Assembly: GCF_021343995.1 (NCBI RefSeq)
Contig: NZ_JAJTTE010000007.1
Coordinates: 62,001-126,000, forward strand
Length of the DNA stretch: 64,000 bases
Source of the DNA: Pseudonocardia terrae
GTDB lineage: Bacteria > Actinomycetota > Actinomycetes > Mycobacteriales > Pseudonocardiaceae
Reading direction: 5' to 3'
Positions 50,054 through 58,934 of the stretch are shown one piece after another. A program made the translations under genes and the position numbers. The first letter of the stretch is position 1; each line of letters begins with the position of its first letter. The notes under the pieces were generated by a model. The model saw nothing but the letters and a program-made list of their open reading frames with translations. It searched no databases and was not told where the DNA came from.

Positions 50054-51001
50054 ATGACCCTGCCCGACGTGCACATCCCCGACCCCGGCTTCGGTCCGCA
50101 GGACGACCTGCGGCACTGGCCCGCCGAGCCGGGCGGCCGGATGCGCGACTCGCTGTTCTGGGAGATGATCATGCCCGACGAGCGGCTCGGGCTGCAGGTC
50201 TACCTGTACCTGACCGCGCACGGGAAGTCCGGCTTCAACGTGTCGGTGTGGGGCCCCGACGCCCAGCCGCTGGCTTTGGACCTCGACGGCGGCGCGGTGC
50301 CGGAGGACATGGACTTCGACGACTTCCGGCTGAAGGGCCTGACCGTGCGCCAGCCGGAGCTGCGGCGCACCGCCGAGGTCACCTACGAAAGCGGGAAGGT
50401 GCGGTTGGAGTACCGCTTCGAGGCGATTCAGGACGCCTTCTCCTACCGTTCCAACCCCGACGGCCTGCCCGAGTGGTTCGCCGCGAACCGGCTCGAACAG
50501 ACCGGCCGCGTCTCCGGGTTCCTGGAGGTCGCAGGACGGCGCATCGAGTGGGACCGCCGCATGGGTCACCGCGACCACTCCTGGGGCAACCGGGACTGGG
50601 GCGTGCCGCACCACTGGAAGTGGTTCGTGGCCTACACCGACTCCGGGCGCGCGATCAACGGCTGGATCTGGATCGCGGGCGGCGAGTGGGGCTTCGCCGG
50701 CTCCGTCCTCAAGGACGGCGTCACGATCCCGGTGGCGCACATCGAGCACCGCGCCACCTACCACGACGACATGTCCCAGAAGCGGCTCGAGGCCACGCTC
50801 GTCGACACCGCGGGCGGCCGGACCGAGGTCACCTTCGACCGCTACGGCCTGGTCAAGCTGCCCACGAACGACAAGATGGCCACCGAGATCTGGGAGTCGG
50901 CCTGCGACGCCACGATCGACGGCGAGTCCGCTGCCGGGCAGTGGGAGACGCACTGGCCCCGCGAGTACCTGAACCACCTCGTCGCGAGCAGGAACCGGTG
51001 A
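50054..51001 (+). CDS. DUF7064/7065-type (AttH-CrtC-like lipocalin fold) protein
   Basis: A 315-aa protein with no signal peptide. The centre has GHRDHSWGNRDWGVPHHWKW, a His/Asp/Trp-rich motif shared with a domain family often encoded beside APH-type kinases and acyl-CoA enzymes. LFWEMIMPDERLGLQVYLYL and YYN-poor beta-rich segments fit a double lipocalin-like barrel as in AttH/CrtC. Function is unknown. Its stop overlaps the kinase-like gene (GTGA), indicating a joint role. Confidence 0.65.
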   Translation: MTLPDVHIPDPGFGPQDDLRHWPAEPGGRMRDSLFWEMIMPDERLGLQVYLYLTAHGKSGFNVSVWGPDAQPLALDLDGGAVPEDMDFDDFRLKGLTVRQPELRRTAEVTYESGKVRLEYRFEAIQDAFSYRSNPDGLPEWFAANRLEQTGRVSGFLEVAGRRIEWDRRMGHRDHSWGNRDWGVPHHWKWFVAYTDSGRAINGWIWIAGGEWGFAGSVLKDGVTIPVAHIEHRATYHDDMSQKRLEATLVDTAGGRTEVTFDRYGLVKLPTNDKMATEIWESACDATIDGESAAGQWETHWPREYLNHLVASRNR

Positions 51002-52023
51002 GCTCGGCCGACGCGGAGGCCGGCTGGGACTGGTCGGAGGCCGACCTGGCCGCGTTGGAGACGTTCCTGGCCAAGCACGGTGTGACGGACGGCCCGCTCA
51101 CCACCCGGCGGATCGGGGACGGGCACTCCAACCTGACCTACCTGGTCCGCGGCAGCCGCGACGTCGTCGTCCGGCGGCCGCCGCCCCCGCCGCTGCCGCC
51201 GGGCGCGCACGACGTCCTGCGCGAGGCCCGGCTGCTGATGGGGCTCGCCGGGACGGGCGTGCCCGTGCCCGAGGTGCTGGCCACCGCGGAGGCGGGGGAG
51301 GTGATCGACAGCCCGCTGTACGTGATGAGCCACGTGCCCGGCCCGGTCGTGACCACCCGGACGCCGCCGGCGCTGGCCGAGCACCGCCGCGTGATCGGCG
51401 AGTCGATGGTCGACACCCTGGGCCGCCTGCACGCCGTCGACTGGCAGGCCGCAGGACTGGCCGAGATGGGCAGGCCGGAGGGCTTCAACGGCCGGCACCT
51501 GCGCCGCATGCGCCGACTCGTCTCGGACGCCGACGGGAACCCGCCCCTGGCGTTCGCCGACATCGACGCCTGGCTCGAGGCCCACGTCCCGGCCGAGTCC
51601 GGGGCGACACTGGTGCACAACGACTATCGGCTGGGCAACGTCATCCTCGGCCCGTCGGGCTCGGTGGCGGCGGTGCTGGACTGGGAGCTGGCGACGATCG
51701 GCGACCCCCTGTTCGACGTCGGTTACTTCCTGGCCTCGTGGCCGCTCGCAGGGGAATCGCTCACCCCGACCGCGGAGCTGGGCGCGGCCGTCCTGGAGCC
51801 CGGGTACGCGACGAGGGACGAGCTGGCCGAGCGCTACGCCGCCGCGACCGGGCGGGATCTGTCCGGTCTGCGCTGGTACACCGCGCTGGCCCTGTGGAAG
51901 CTCGCGGTGCTGTACGAGTACAGCCACCGCCGCGCGGCCGCCGGTCACGGCGATCCGTACTACGCCGACCCCGGGCTGGTGCGGTCGTTCCTGGCCGCGG
52001 CCCACCGGACCGCCGGGATCTGA
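50998..52023 (+). CDS. APH-family phosphotransferase (ACAD10/11-type kinase domain)
   Basis: A 341-aa aminoglycoside-phosphotransferase-fold kinase: TRRIGDGHSNLTYLVRG as nucleotide-binding start, TLVHNDYRLGNVIL as catalytic loop (H-x-D-x4-N), and VLDWELATIGDPLFDVGYFL as the metal-binding Asp segment. This is the kinase type fused to mammalian ACAD10/11, which phosphorylates 4-hydroxyacyl-CoA so that it can rejoin beta-oxidation. Here it closes an operon rich in acyl-CoA enzymes, so a hydroxyacyl-CoA kinase role is plausible. It starts at GTG 50998 and is followed by a 12-bp stem terminator. Confidence 0.82.
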   Translation: MSSADAEAGWDWSEADLAALETFLAKHGVTDGPLTTRRIGDGHSNLTYLVRGSRDVVVRRPPPPPLPPGAHDVLREARLLMGLAGTGVPVPEVLATAEAGEVIDSPLYVMSHVPGPVVTTRTPPALAEHRRVIGESMVDTLGRLHAVDWQAAGLAEMGRPEGFNGRHLRRMRRLVSDADGNPPLAFADIDAWLEAHVPAESGATLVHNDYRLGNVILGPSGSVAAVLDWELATIGDPLFDVGYFLASWPLAGESLTPTAELGAAVLEPGYATRDELAERYAAATGRDLSGLRWYTALALWKLAVLYEYSHRRAAAGHGDPYYADPGLVRSFLAAAHRTAGI

Positions 52024-52036
52024 GCCGAACGCGGAA

Positions 52037-52065
52037 CGCCCGCCCCGATCGACTCGGGGCGGGCG
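52037..52065. terminator. Terminator of the 13-gene operon
   Basis: A perfect 12-bp stem (CGCCCGCCCCGA pairing with TCGGGGCGGGCG) and loop TCGAC. The whole 29-nt element is repeated base for base at 62470-62498. Confidence 0.82.
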
Positions 52066-52144
52066 GGCGGTGGTCGAAGGTCACCACCTGGCCCGCCTGC
52101 ACGGCCGCGCACCGGGCGGCCAGGGAGGTCCGCCGGTGTCGTGC

Positions 52145-53800
52145 TCAACTGCGCAGCTGTCGGTCGTCCCGCGTCCGCGAGACGGTCACGACACCGGTGA
52201 GGTCCCCGCTGTCGATGCGGTCCCGCAGGACGAACTTCTGGACCTTCCCCGTCGGGGTCGTGGGCAGGGAGTCGACGATGAACCAGTGGCTGGGTGCCTT
52301 GAAGCCGGCGAGCCGCGCGCGGCAGTGGGCTCGCAGGTCGGCGGGGTCCGGCGGCGTCGTGTGGTCGACCGGGACGATGACGGCGCCGACCTGCTCGCCC
52401 CACTCGGCATCGGGAACACCCACCACGGCCGCCTCGGCGACTCCCGGGTGTGCGGTGAGCGTGTCCTCGACCTCGCGCGGGTAGATGTTCTCGCCGCCCC
52501 GGATGATCATGTCCTTGAGGCGGCCGGTGATCGTCAGGTACCCGCGCCCGTCCATCGTCCCCAGGTCGCCGGTGCGCAGCCAGCCGTCGGAGAACACCAG
52601 CGCCGTGTCGTCCGGCTGCTCGAAGTACCCCAGCATCGTCTGGTAACCGCGGGCGCAGATCTCTCCCCGCGTCCCGATCGGGACCACCTCGTCGGTCCCG
52701 GGGGCGACGATCCGCACGTCGACCAGCGGCAGCGGGCGGCCGATCGTGCGTGACTGGTCCTCGGGGGAGTCGTCCAGGGCGGTCTGGGTGATCACCCCGT
52801 GGAGCTCGGTCTGGCCGAAGACGATGGTGAACCGGCAGCCCAGCGTCTCCTTCGTACGGATCACGAGCTCGGCCGGGACGAAGGACGCGCCGGACATCAC
52901 CGTCTGCAGGCTGGAGACGTCGCGTGTCGGCAGGTCCGGGTGGGCGAGGACGGCCGTGAGCATCGTGGGTACGAGCAGGGTGATCGTGCCGCGGTAGGTC
53001 TCGATCAACTCGAGCAGCGATCCTGCGTCGAATGCGGGCATCAGCACGTAGGTGCCGCCGAACGAGAAAGTGCCGATCTCGGTCAGGGCGCCGCCGCCGA
53101 TGTGGAACATCGGCATCGCGTTCACCCACACGGCGCCGTCGGTGGCCCCGGCGCCGCGGGCGACGAGCCGCGAGGCATTCAGGACCCCGCGGTGGTGCAG
53201 GAGAGCGCCCTTGGGGAACCCGGTGGTGCCCGAGGTGTACTGGATCTGCGCGGGATCGCCGGGCGCCACATCGGGGAGCTCGTGCGTTCCGGTGGCGGAC
53301 GCCAGGAACTCGTCCCAGTCCGCCAGGTCGATCGCCTCGCGCAGGTCCGGCGTCGCGGCACGGACCTCGCGCACCGTGGCCGCCATGTCCACGCCGCGGT
53401 ATCCGGGGGCGTGCACGATGCCGGCGGCGCGGGACTTCTGCAGGACGTACTCCAGCTCCATTCTGCGGTTCGCCGGGTTGACGGTCACGAGGACCAGCCC
53501 GGCCAGGCTCGCCCCCTGCTGCAGCAGCACCCACTCGGCACAGTTGGGGGCCCAGATCGCGAGCCGTTCCCCGGGCCGGAACCGGGACAGCAGGGCTTGC
53601 GCGACCCGCTCGGCGGTCGCGAGCAGTTCCACGTAGGTCCAGGACCGCCTTCGCGCCGGGTCGGGGTCGGCGTCCACCAGGGCGCACCGATCGGGGTGGT
53701 CGGCCGCGCATTCGCGCAGGAGGTCGCCGAGGGACATCTCCCAGAGCTCGGCGAGGCTCCCGGTGGCGGCCCAGGAGGACCGACCGGTCGACAGGGACAT
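52145..53800 (-). CDS. AMP-forming acyl-CoA synthetase (FadD-like)
   Basis: A 551-aa ANL ligase: QYTSGTTGFPKGALLHH (P-loop), VFGQTELHGVIT, WLRTGDLGTMDGRGYL, IIRGGENIYPREVEDTL, and Lys in TPTGKVQKFVLRD. The order and spacing match medium-chain and cyclohexanecarboxylate-type CoA ligases (AliA group), though the ANL family cannot be resolved to substrate by eye. It starts at ATG 53800. It is the last gene of the reverse operon that begins with the transporter at 57866. Confidence 0.86.
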   Translation of the reverse strand: MSLSTGRSSWAATGSLAELWEMSLGDLLRECAADHPDRCALVDADPDPARRRSWTYVELLATAERVAQALLSRFRPGERLAIWAPNCAEWVLLQQGASLAGLVLVTVNPANRRMELEYVLQKSRAAGIVHAPGYRGVDMAATVREVRAATPDLREAIDLADWDEFLASATGTHELPDVAPGDPAQIQYTSGTTGFPKGALLHHRGVLNASRLVARGAGATDGAVWVNAMPMFHIGGGALTEIGTFSFGGTYVLMPAFDAGSLLELIETYRGTITLLVPTMLTAVLAHPDLPTRDVSSLQTVMSGASFVPAELVIRTKETLGCRFTIVFGQTELHGVITQTALDDSPEDQSRTIGRPLPLVDVRIVAPGTDEVVPIGTRGEICARGYQTMLGYFEQPDDTALVFSDGWLRTGDLGTMDGRGYLTITGRLKDMIIRGGENIYPREVEDTLTAHPGVAEAAVVGVPDAEWGEQVGAVIVPVDHTTPPDPADLRAHCRARLAGFKAPSHWFIVDSLPTTPTGKVQKFVLRDRIDSGDLTGVVTVSRTRDDRQLRS

Positions 53801-53828
53801 CAGTGGCTCCAGTCGTCGGGCTGGCGGT

Positions 53829-55727
53829 TCAGTGGGGAACGGGTGTCGGAGGGGCGGGTCGCGACGGTGGGACGACGAGCGAGATCTCGAACGGGTAGCC
53901 GGACAACGCAGCACGCAGCACCCCGGCCGCGCCGGGGTCGGGGACGGTGATGACCACCCGCTGCCGCGGACCGGTCTCGTCCAGCCTGACCGCGCCGCCC
54001 GGAGCGTGCTCCCACACGACGCGATGCACCTCGCGGACCAACGCATCCGCTCGCAGGGCGGGCTTGGAGATCTTGCCGACCGGAGTGGTGGGCATCCGGT
54101 CCAGCACGACGACCTCGACCGGGTCCGCGGCGCGCTACCCGACGTGAGCGCGGCAGTGGGCGAGGAGGTCGGCGGGCTCTGCCTTCGCGTCGTCCCGGAG
54201 TTGCACGTAGGCCATGGGCAGCTCGCCCTTCACCGGGTCCGGCCTGCCGATCGCTGCGGCGAGGTGCACGGCGGGGTGGCGGACCAGGACGTCCTCGATC
54301 TCGCCGGGGTCGATGTTGTGCCCGCCGCGGATGATCAGGTCCTTCGCCCGCCCGAATAGCCACACGTAGCCGTCCTCGTCGACTGTCCCGAGGTCACCGG
54401 TGTTGCCCCAACGCCAGCCCGGCGGCAGATCGTCGGGCAGCCCGCCGGGAAAGTAGTCGGCGTCGAGCGCGGGATCGAGGTAGCCCGCCGTGACGGTGGG
54501 GGTCCCGGTCAGCAACAGACCACGTTCGCCGGGTGCGCAGTCCCGCAGCCAGCGGCCGGCCGGGTCGAGTTCCACCGCCTTGACCCGCACGAACGGTAGC
54601 GCCCGCCCCGCCGAACCCACCCGTGGCCGTCGGCCGTCGTCGAAGTGCCCGGTGGTGGTGCCGTGGAGCTCGGTCATGCCCCAGTTCTCGCGCAGCCAGA
54701 TCCCGAACCGCTGGTGGAACCGTTCGAGGACGTCCGTGGACAGTGGCGCGCCGCCGACGTGGAAGTCGCGGATAGAGCACCCGTGCGCGTCGCCCTGGCC
54801 GTGGAGCAGGGCGGTGGCGGTCGTGGGGGTCGCGAGCAGGCTCGTCACCCGGTACCGGCGCGCGATGTCCCAGAAGGCCGTGACGGCGCGCCGGGAGCGG
54901 AAGCCCTCGGTGGTCAGGGTGAGCAGGGTGCCGCCGAACAGCAGGGTCCGCAGTCCGAGCGAGATCGTGCCGCCGCAGTGGAAGTTCGGCATACCGTGCA
55001 GGGTGACGGTGTCCGGCTCGTTGCCCATCAGGGCTCCGACGTTCCAGGCCACGGTGAGTTGGCCGCCCTGGGACATCCGGACCAGCTTCGGCGTGCCGGT
55101 GGTGCCGCCCGTCGGCATGATCAGCGCGTCACGCGTCGGGTCCTCGTCCGGGACGAAGGTGAGCCCGCGACCCGCGAAGGGGCGTGCCGCTGCGGCGAGG
55201 TCCCGTTCGGAGCCCGGCTCGTCGACGGTGAACACCCGACGCAGCGACGGGACCGCTGTGCGCAGCCCTTCCGGTCCGCCCTTCTCCTCGAGCAGCTCCC
55301 GGGTGGTGACCAGCGCCGTCGCAAGTGTGCGGTCGAGGATGGCGATGATCGCGGCCGGCTCGAGGAACGGGTTGATCGGCACGGCCGTGCCCGCGGTCTG
55401 TGCGCCCCACAGTGCGACCAGCCCCTCCGGGACCATCGGCAGCAGCAATCCGACGACGCTGTCCGCACCACCCGCCTCGTGGAACAGGTCGGCGGTGCTC
55501 TCGATCGCGGACACGACGTCGGCGTAGGTGAGAGTCCGTGCCGGGGTGAGCAGGTCCGGCGGCTCGACGAGGACGATCGCCTGTTTCCCGGGCTGGTGTT
55601 CGGTGACGCTGCGCAGACAGCCGACGATCGTGTCGGCGGGCCGCAGGTCGGCCGGGTCGTGCCGTTCGATGTCGGCCACGTCCGCCGGGCCCCGCACACG
55701 GCGGCGGACCAGTGTGCGCTCAGGCAA
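53829..55727 (-). pseudogene. AMP-forming acyl-CoA ligase interrupted by one in-frame TAG
   Basis: From start 55727 a 530-codon ligase (TGGTTGTPKLVRMSQG, ENWGMTELHGTTTG, IIRGGHNIDPGEIED) stops at TAG 54135-54137 after HCRAHVG. The same frame continues without a shift through DPVEVVVLDRMPTTPVGKIS, with the catalytic Lys, to 53829, restoring a normal length of about 632 aa. A single base change (for example GAG to TAG) explains it. Truncation removes the C-terminal lid lysine, so activity should be lost unless the stop is read through. Confidence 0.8.
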
Positions 55728-56502
55728 CCGAGATCCCCCCGTTGACGCTGATGACCTGTCCGGTGATGCGCTGCGCGAGGGGAGAGGCGAGGAACAGGAT
55801 GGTCCCCGCGAGGTCGTCCGGTTCGGTAAGCCTGAGCCCGGCCCGCCTAACGATCCGATCGAAGATCTTCTTGCTGAACTCCTGGCTCATCGCCCGGTCG
55901 TACGAGGCGGTGTCGACGATCAGCGACGGGGTGAGCACGTTGACCCGGATCCCGTCGTTCTTGGCCTCCAGGGCCAGGGTCCGGCAGAACGTCACGATGG
56001 CGGCCATCGCCGCGCCGATGCCGGTCTCGCCGGGGGTCGGGACCTTCACCGCGTCGCTGGCGATGCTGATGATCGATCCGTGGCCCGCCGCCCGCATCAC
56101 GGGGAGCACCGCGCGGGTCATCAGCAGCGAGCCGACGGCCTGCTCCACCAGCACCGCGCGCAGCTGCTCCAGCGGGATGTCGTGCAGCAGCATGGGCTGG
56201 TACGGCGCGACGGTCGAGTTCACCAGGACGTCGATCCCCCCGAGCAGTCGGGCCGCCTCGTCGGCGGCCTGCTGGGCCGCCTCGGGCTCGTTGAGGTCCG
56301 CGGAGAGGAACTCCACCTGCGCGTCCGGGGTCCGGATCGAGTCGACGGCGGCTTTGCCACGCTCCTGGTTGCGGCCGATGAGGACCAGCCGCCGGCAGCC
56401 GGCGCCGACGAAGGCCGCCGCGGTCGCGAGACCGACCCCTGAGGTGCCACCGGCGATCACGACCGACCGGTCGGTGAAGTCGAGGCGGGTGTCCAGGGCC
56501 AT
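55720..56502 (-). CDS. SDR-fold protein lacking the catalytic Tyr-Lys motif
   Basis: A 260-aa SDR: AGGTSGVGLATAAAF as Rossmann loop and GQVISVNGGISVA at the end. Where relatives have NNAG it has NSTV, and the YxxxK segment reads GIGAAMAAIVTF (Ile for Tyr, Met for Lys). SIASDAVKVPTPGE before it aligns well, so this is substitution rather than misalignment. It probably binds nucleotide or CoA without standard SDR chemistry. It overlaps the ligase pseudogene by 8 nt and lies 38 nt after the transporter pseudogene. Confidence 0.8.
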   Translation of the reverse strand: MALDTRLDFTDRSVVIAGGTSGVGLATAAAFVGAGCRRLVLIGRNQERGKAAVDSIRTPDAQVEFLSADLNEPEAAQQAADEAARLLGGIDVLVNSTVAPYQPMLLHDIPLEQLRAVLVEQAVGSLLMTRAVLPVMRAAGHGSIISIASDAVKVPTPGETGIGAAMAAIVTFCRTLALEAKNDGIRVNVLTPSLIVDTASYDRAMSQEFSKKIFDRIVRRAGLRLTEPDDLAGTILFLASPLAQRITGQVISVNGGISVA

Positions 56503-56540
56503 GGGTGTCCTTTCCGACGACGTGGTGGGGAGGGTGTCGC

Positions 56541-57866
56541 TCAGGCTGCAGCGGGCTCGACGGCGGGCTCAGGACGGCGCGCCCGGACGAGGAACTGCGC
56601 GGCCACGGCGCCTGCCAGACACAGCAGCAGAGCCAGCCCGCAGATGGTCCAGACGCCGAACGTCGAGCCCTCCAGGGCGACCGCGACCAGTGGGGCGAAC
56701 CCGGCGATCAGTGCCGCGAGCTGCATGCCGAGCGAGCCGGCGGTGTAGCGCACCTCTGGCGGCAGGGCCTCGGTGACGAAGGCCGGGAAGATGCCGTTGA
56801 CGCAGGCGTGGCCGATCCCGGCCACGGCGAGCAGCGATGCGAAGATCAACGCGACGCTGCCGCTGCGCAGGGCGAGGAAGTACCCGACCAGCAGCACGCC
56901 CTCGACCACCAGGCCGGCGGACAGCAGGGTGCTGCGGCCGATCCGGTCGGAGAGGGCACCCCAGACCGGGTTCATGACGACGACGAGAAAGGTCGCCGCG
57001 GTGACGACCTACAGGATCGTCGGCTTGGCGATACCGACCTCGGTGGTCGCGTAGCTGAGGCTGTACACGGTCAGCAGGTACCAGATGGACATCATCCCGG
57101 CCATCACGGCGGTGATGCCGAGGATGGCGCCGGGGTGGGCGGTGATCGCCGTGCGGATGGGCGTGCGGGTGCGCTCCTGTGTGCGGGCGCGCTCGAAGTC
57201 CGGGGTCTCGTCCAGGCCGTAGCGGATCAGGACGCCGACCAGGACGATGACGGCGCTCGCGAGGAACGGGACCCGCCAGCCCCAGGATGCGAAGGACTCG
57301 TCGGACAGCGTGGCGGTCAGGAGCGCGAAGACGACCGTGGCCAGGACGGTGCCGGCCTGGGCGCCCGCGGTGGAGAAGCTGCCGTAGAAGCCGCGGCGCC
57401 GCTCCGGGGCGTGCTCGACGGCGATGAGGACCGCCCCGCCGAGCTCGCCCCCGACGGCGAGGCCCTGCAGCACGCGCAGCACCACGAGCAGGACCGGCGC
57501 GACCCAACCGATCGCCGCGTACGTCGGAAGCAGGCCGATCAGCACCGTGGCCGCGCCCATCACGACGATGGTGAGCATGACGGCGGTGCGTCTGCCGTGC
57601 CGGTCGCCGATCCACCCGAAGAGCAGTCCGCCGAGAGGGCGGACGACGTAACCGCTGGCGAAGGTGGCGAAGGAGAGGAGGAGGGCGACCGAGGGGGAGA
57701 CGTCGCGGAAGAACAAAGTGTTGAACACCAGGGCAGCGGCGGTCCCAAAGGCGACGAGGTCGTAGTACTCGACGACGGAGCCGAGGAAGGCCGCGGCGGC
57801 CGCGCGTCGCGGGGTGGCGTGTCGTGCCCCCCGGGCGACGACGACCGGGGTGTCTCGAGTGGTCAC
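56541..57866 (-). pseudogene. MHS-family MFS transporter interrupted by one in-frame TAG
   Basis: From 57866 the protein is a normal MHS permease (GSVVEYYDLVAFGTAAALVF, GWIGDRHGRRTAVM, WGWRVPFLASAVIVLVG) up to TAG 57009-57011, after TM7 or so. The same frame goes on (VVTAATFLVVVMNPVWGALS, DRIGRSTLL) to a normal C-terminus at 56541, total about 441 codons. CAG to TAG is the simplest change. It heads the reverse operon, with a motif B operator 50 bp upstream. Confidence 0.82.
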
Positions 57867-57915
57867 GGAGGGCTCCAGAGGTCAGCCGGGATGAGAGGTG
57901 GGTCACCGCGAAATT

Positions 57916-57926
57916 TGGTCTGACCG
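57916..57926. promoter_or_regulatory. Motif B site upstream of the reverse operon
   Basis: TGGTC-T-GACCG (context AATTTGGTCTGACCGTAGT), 50 bp upstream of the transporter start at 57866. Identical in its 11-bp core to the site at 34327-34337. Confidence 0.65.
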
Positions 57927-57972
57927 TAGTGGGGAGCTTGTACAGATCGCAACCCTCAGTGTGAATATCTGT

Positions 57973-58815
57973 CTAAACTCGGTCGGGTGTCCGGGGGCTC
58001 GACTCGGCGACGATCTCCCGGAAGCGGCGGTGAGCGGCCTCCGCCCACCGCCCGCGTCGTGCGCGGAACCGGGCCGCCGCCTCGCGGCCGACCCACTCGG
58101 GCTGCAGTGCCACGGGGAGCTGCGGGTCACGGCGCATGAAGCGCTGCTGCAGGTTGAGCAGCTCCAGGTACGCGGTGAGTACCTCGTCGGGTGTCCGTGG
58201 GTCGGGCCGCTCTGTATCCATCTGGAGGAAGCGCTGGTAGGCCACCTCGAGCTCGGTGAGGTCCCAGGCCCGGGCCACGAGTTCGGACTCGGTCAGGCCG
58301 AGGTCGACCCTCCTGCCCGAGACGGCGAACGACGTCTGCTCGAGCTCGAGGGCCGCGATCAGTCGGGTCAGCGCGGGAGCTCGTTCGGAGTGCGGCGTGA
58401 CCCAGACGCCGGCCACCGGGTTGCCGAAGCCGAGCCAGTCGAGACCACCGTAGAGGCGTTTGCGCGTGGTCCGCCGGTTCTGGGGGACGTTGACGTAGAG
58501 CACCAGCCAGTGCTCGTCCCAGGTGCGATCGTCGGAGAGGTAGGCGTCGGAGCGACGCATGCCCTCCTCGACCAGCTCTCGCCCCCGCGCGTCGAGCGTC
58601 CAGCGAACGGCGCGGCCCTCGCGGACCCTGGTGAGCCATCCCGCGTTCGTCGACCGGGCGAGCAGCTGGCGACACGCGTGATCCTCGACGCCGAGGCTGG
58701 CGAACACCCGGAGCAGCGCGGTCGTCCAGGCGCCGGCGGGCTCGTCGTAGAGCATCTCGCCGGCCACGGTCAGCAGGAGTGACCGTGCGCTCGGCGCAGG
58801 AAGTGGCGACGTCAC
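57973..58815 (-). CDS. PaaX-family transcriptional regulator
   Basis: A 280-aa protein with PaaX build. The N-terminal winged helix has TALLRVFASLGVEDHACRQL, RSTNAGWLTRVREGRAVRWT. The central domain has WLVLYVNVPQNRRTTRKRLY and GLDWLGFGNPVAGVWVTPHS, and the C-terminal FLQMDTERPDPRTPDEVLTA, YLELLNLQQRFMRRDPQLP is typical. PaaX represses phenylacetate genes and is released by phenylacetyl-CoA. Start GTG 58815 is chosen by homology; TTG 58893 would add 26 residues. It is divergent from the radical-enzyme operon across an AT-richer 119-bp gap, so it probably controls that operon in response to an aryl- or alicyclic acyl-CoA. Confidence 0.88.
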   Translation of the reverse strand: MTSPLPAPSARSLLLTVAGEMLYDEPAGAWTTALLRVFASLGVEDHACRQLLARSTNAGWLTRVREGRAVRWTLDARGRELVEEGMRRSDAYLSDDRTWDEHWLVLYVNVPQNRRTTRKRLYGGLDWLGFGNPVAGVWVTPHSERAPALTRLIAALELEQTSFAVSGRRVDLGLTESELVARAWDLTELEVAYQRFLQMDTERPDPRTPDEVLTAYLELLNLQQRFMRRDPQLPVALQPEWVGREAAARFRARRGRWAEAAHRRFREIVAESSPRTPDRV

Positions 58816-58934
58816 CGGCTCATCGTGGCCGAGGGGTAGGTGCGGATCGATCTCAGGTGCTCGCGCTTCGCCCGATGATGTTTTACAGTCCAAGACACTC
58901 GTTACTCACATTCGTCAAAGCTCAAGGAGCTCCG
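58816..58934. promoter_or_regulatory. Divergent control region of the PaaX gene and the radical-enzyme operon
   Basis: The part from 58875 to 58922 is much less GC-rich than its surroundings. TTTACA at 58882-58887 could serve as a -35 box for the + strand operon; the -10 is not clear. I find no copy of motif A or B here, so this operon is under separate control. Confidence 0.4.

Noticed and set aside
39617..52023. A straight fatty-acid or leucine degradation operon
   Set aside because: HMG-CoA-lyase-like and acyl-CoA dehydrogenase genes alone would fit leucine, but no biotin-dependent methylcrotonyl-CoA carboxylase is present and the BadH/BadI-like pair is unexplained by that route.
53829..57866. 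General amber recoding (TAG as sense) in this organism
   Set aside because: TAG serves as the ordinary final stop of several intact genes, such as those ending at 18593, 39499, 47316 and 50050. Two isolated nonsense changes are the simpler explanation.
58779..58934. Longer form of the first radical-enzyme subunit starting at 58779
   Set aside because: It would run through the divergent control region and overlap the PaaX start; AAGGAG before ATG 58935 and the BcrC-like length fit the shorter form.
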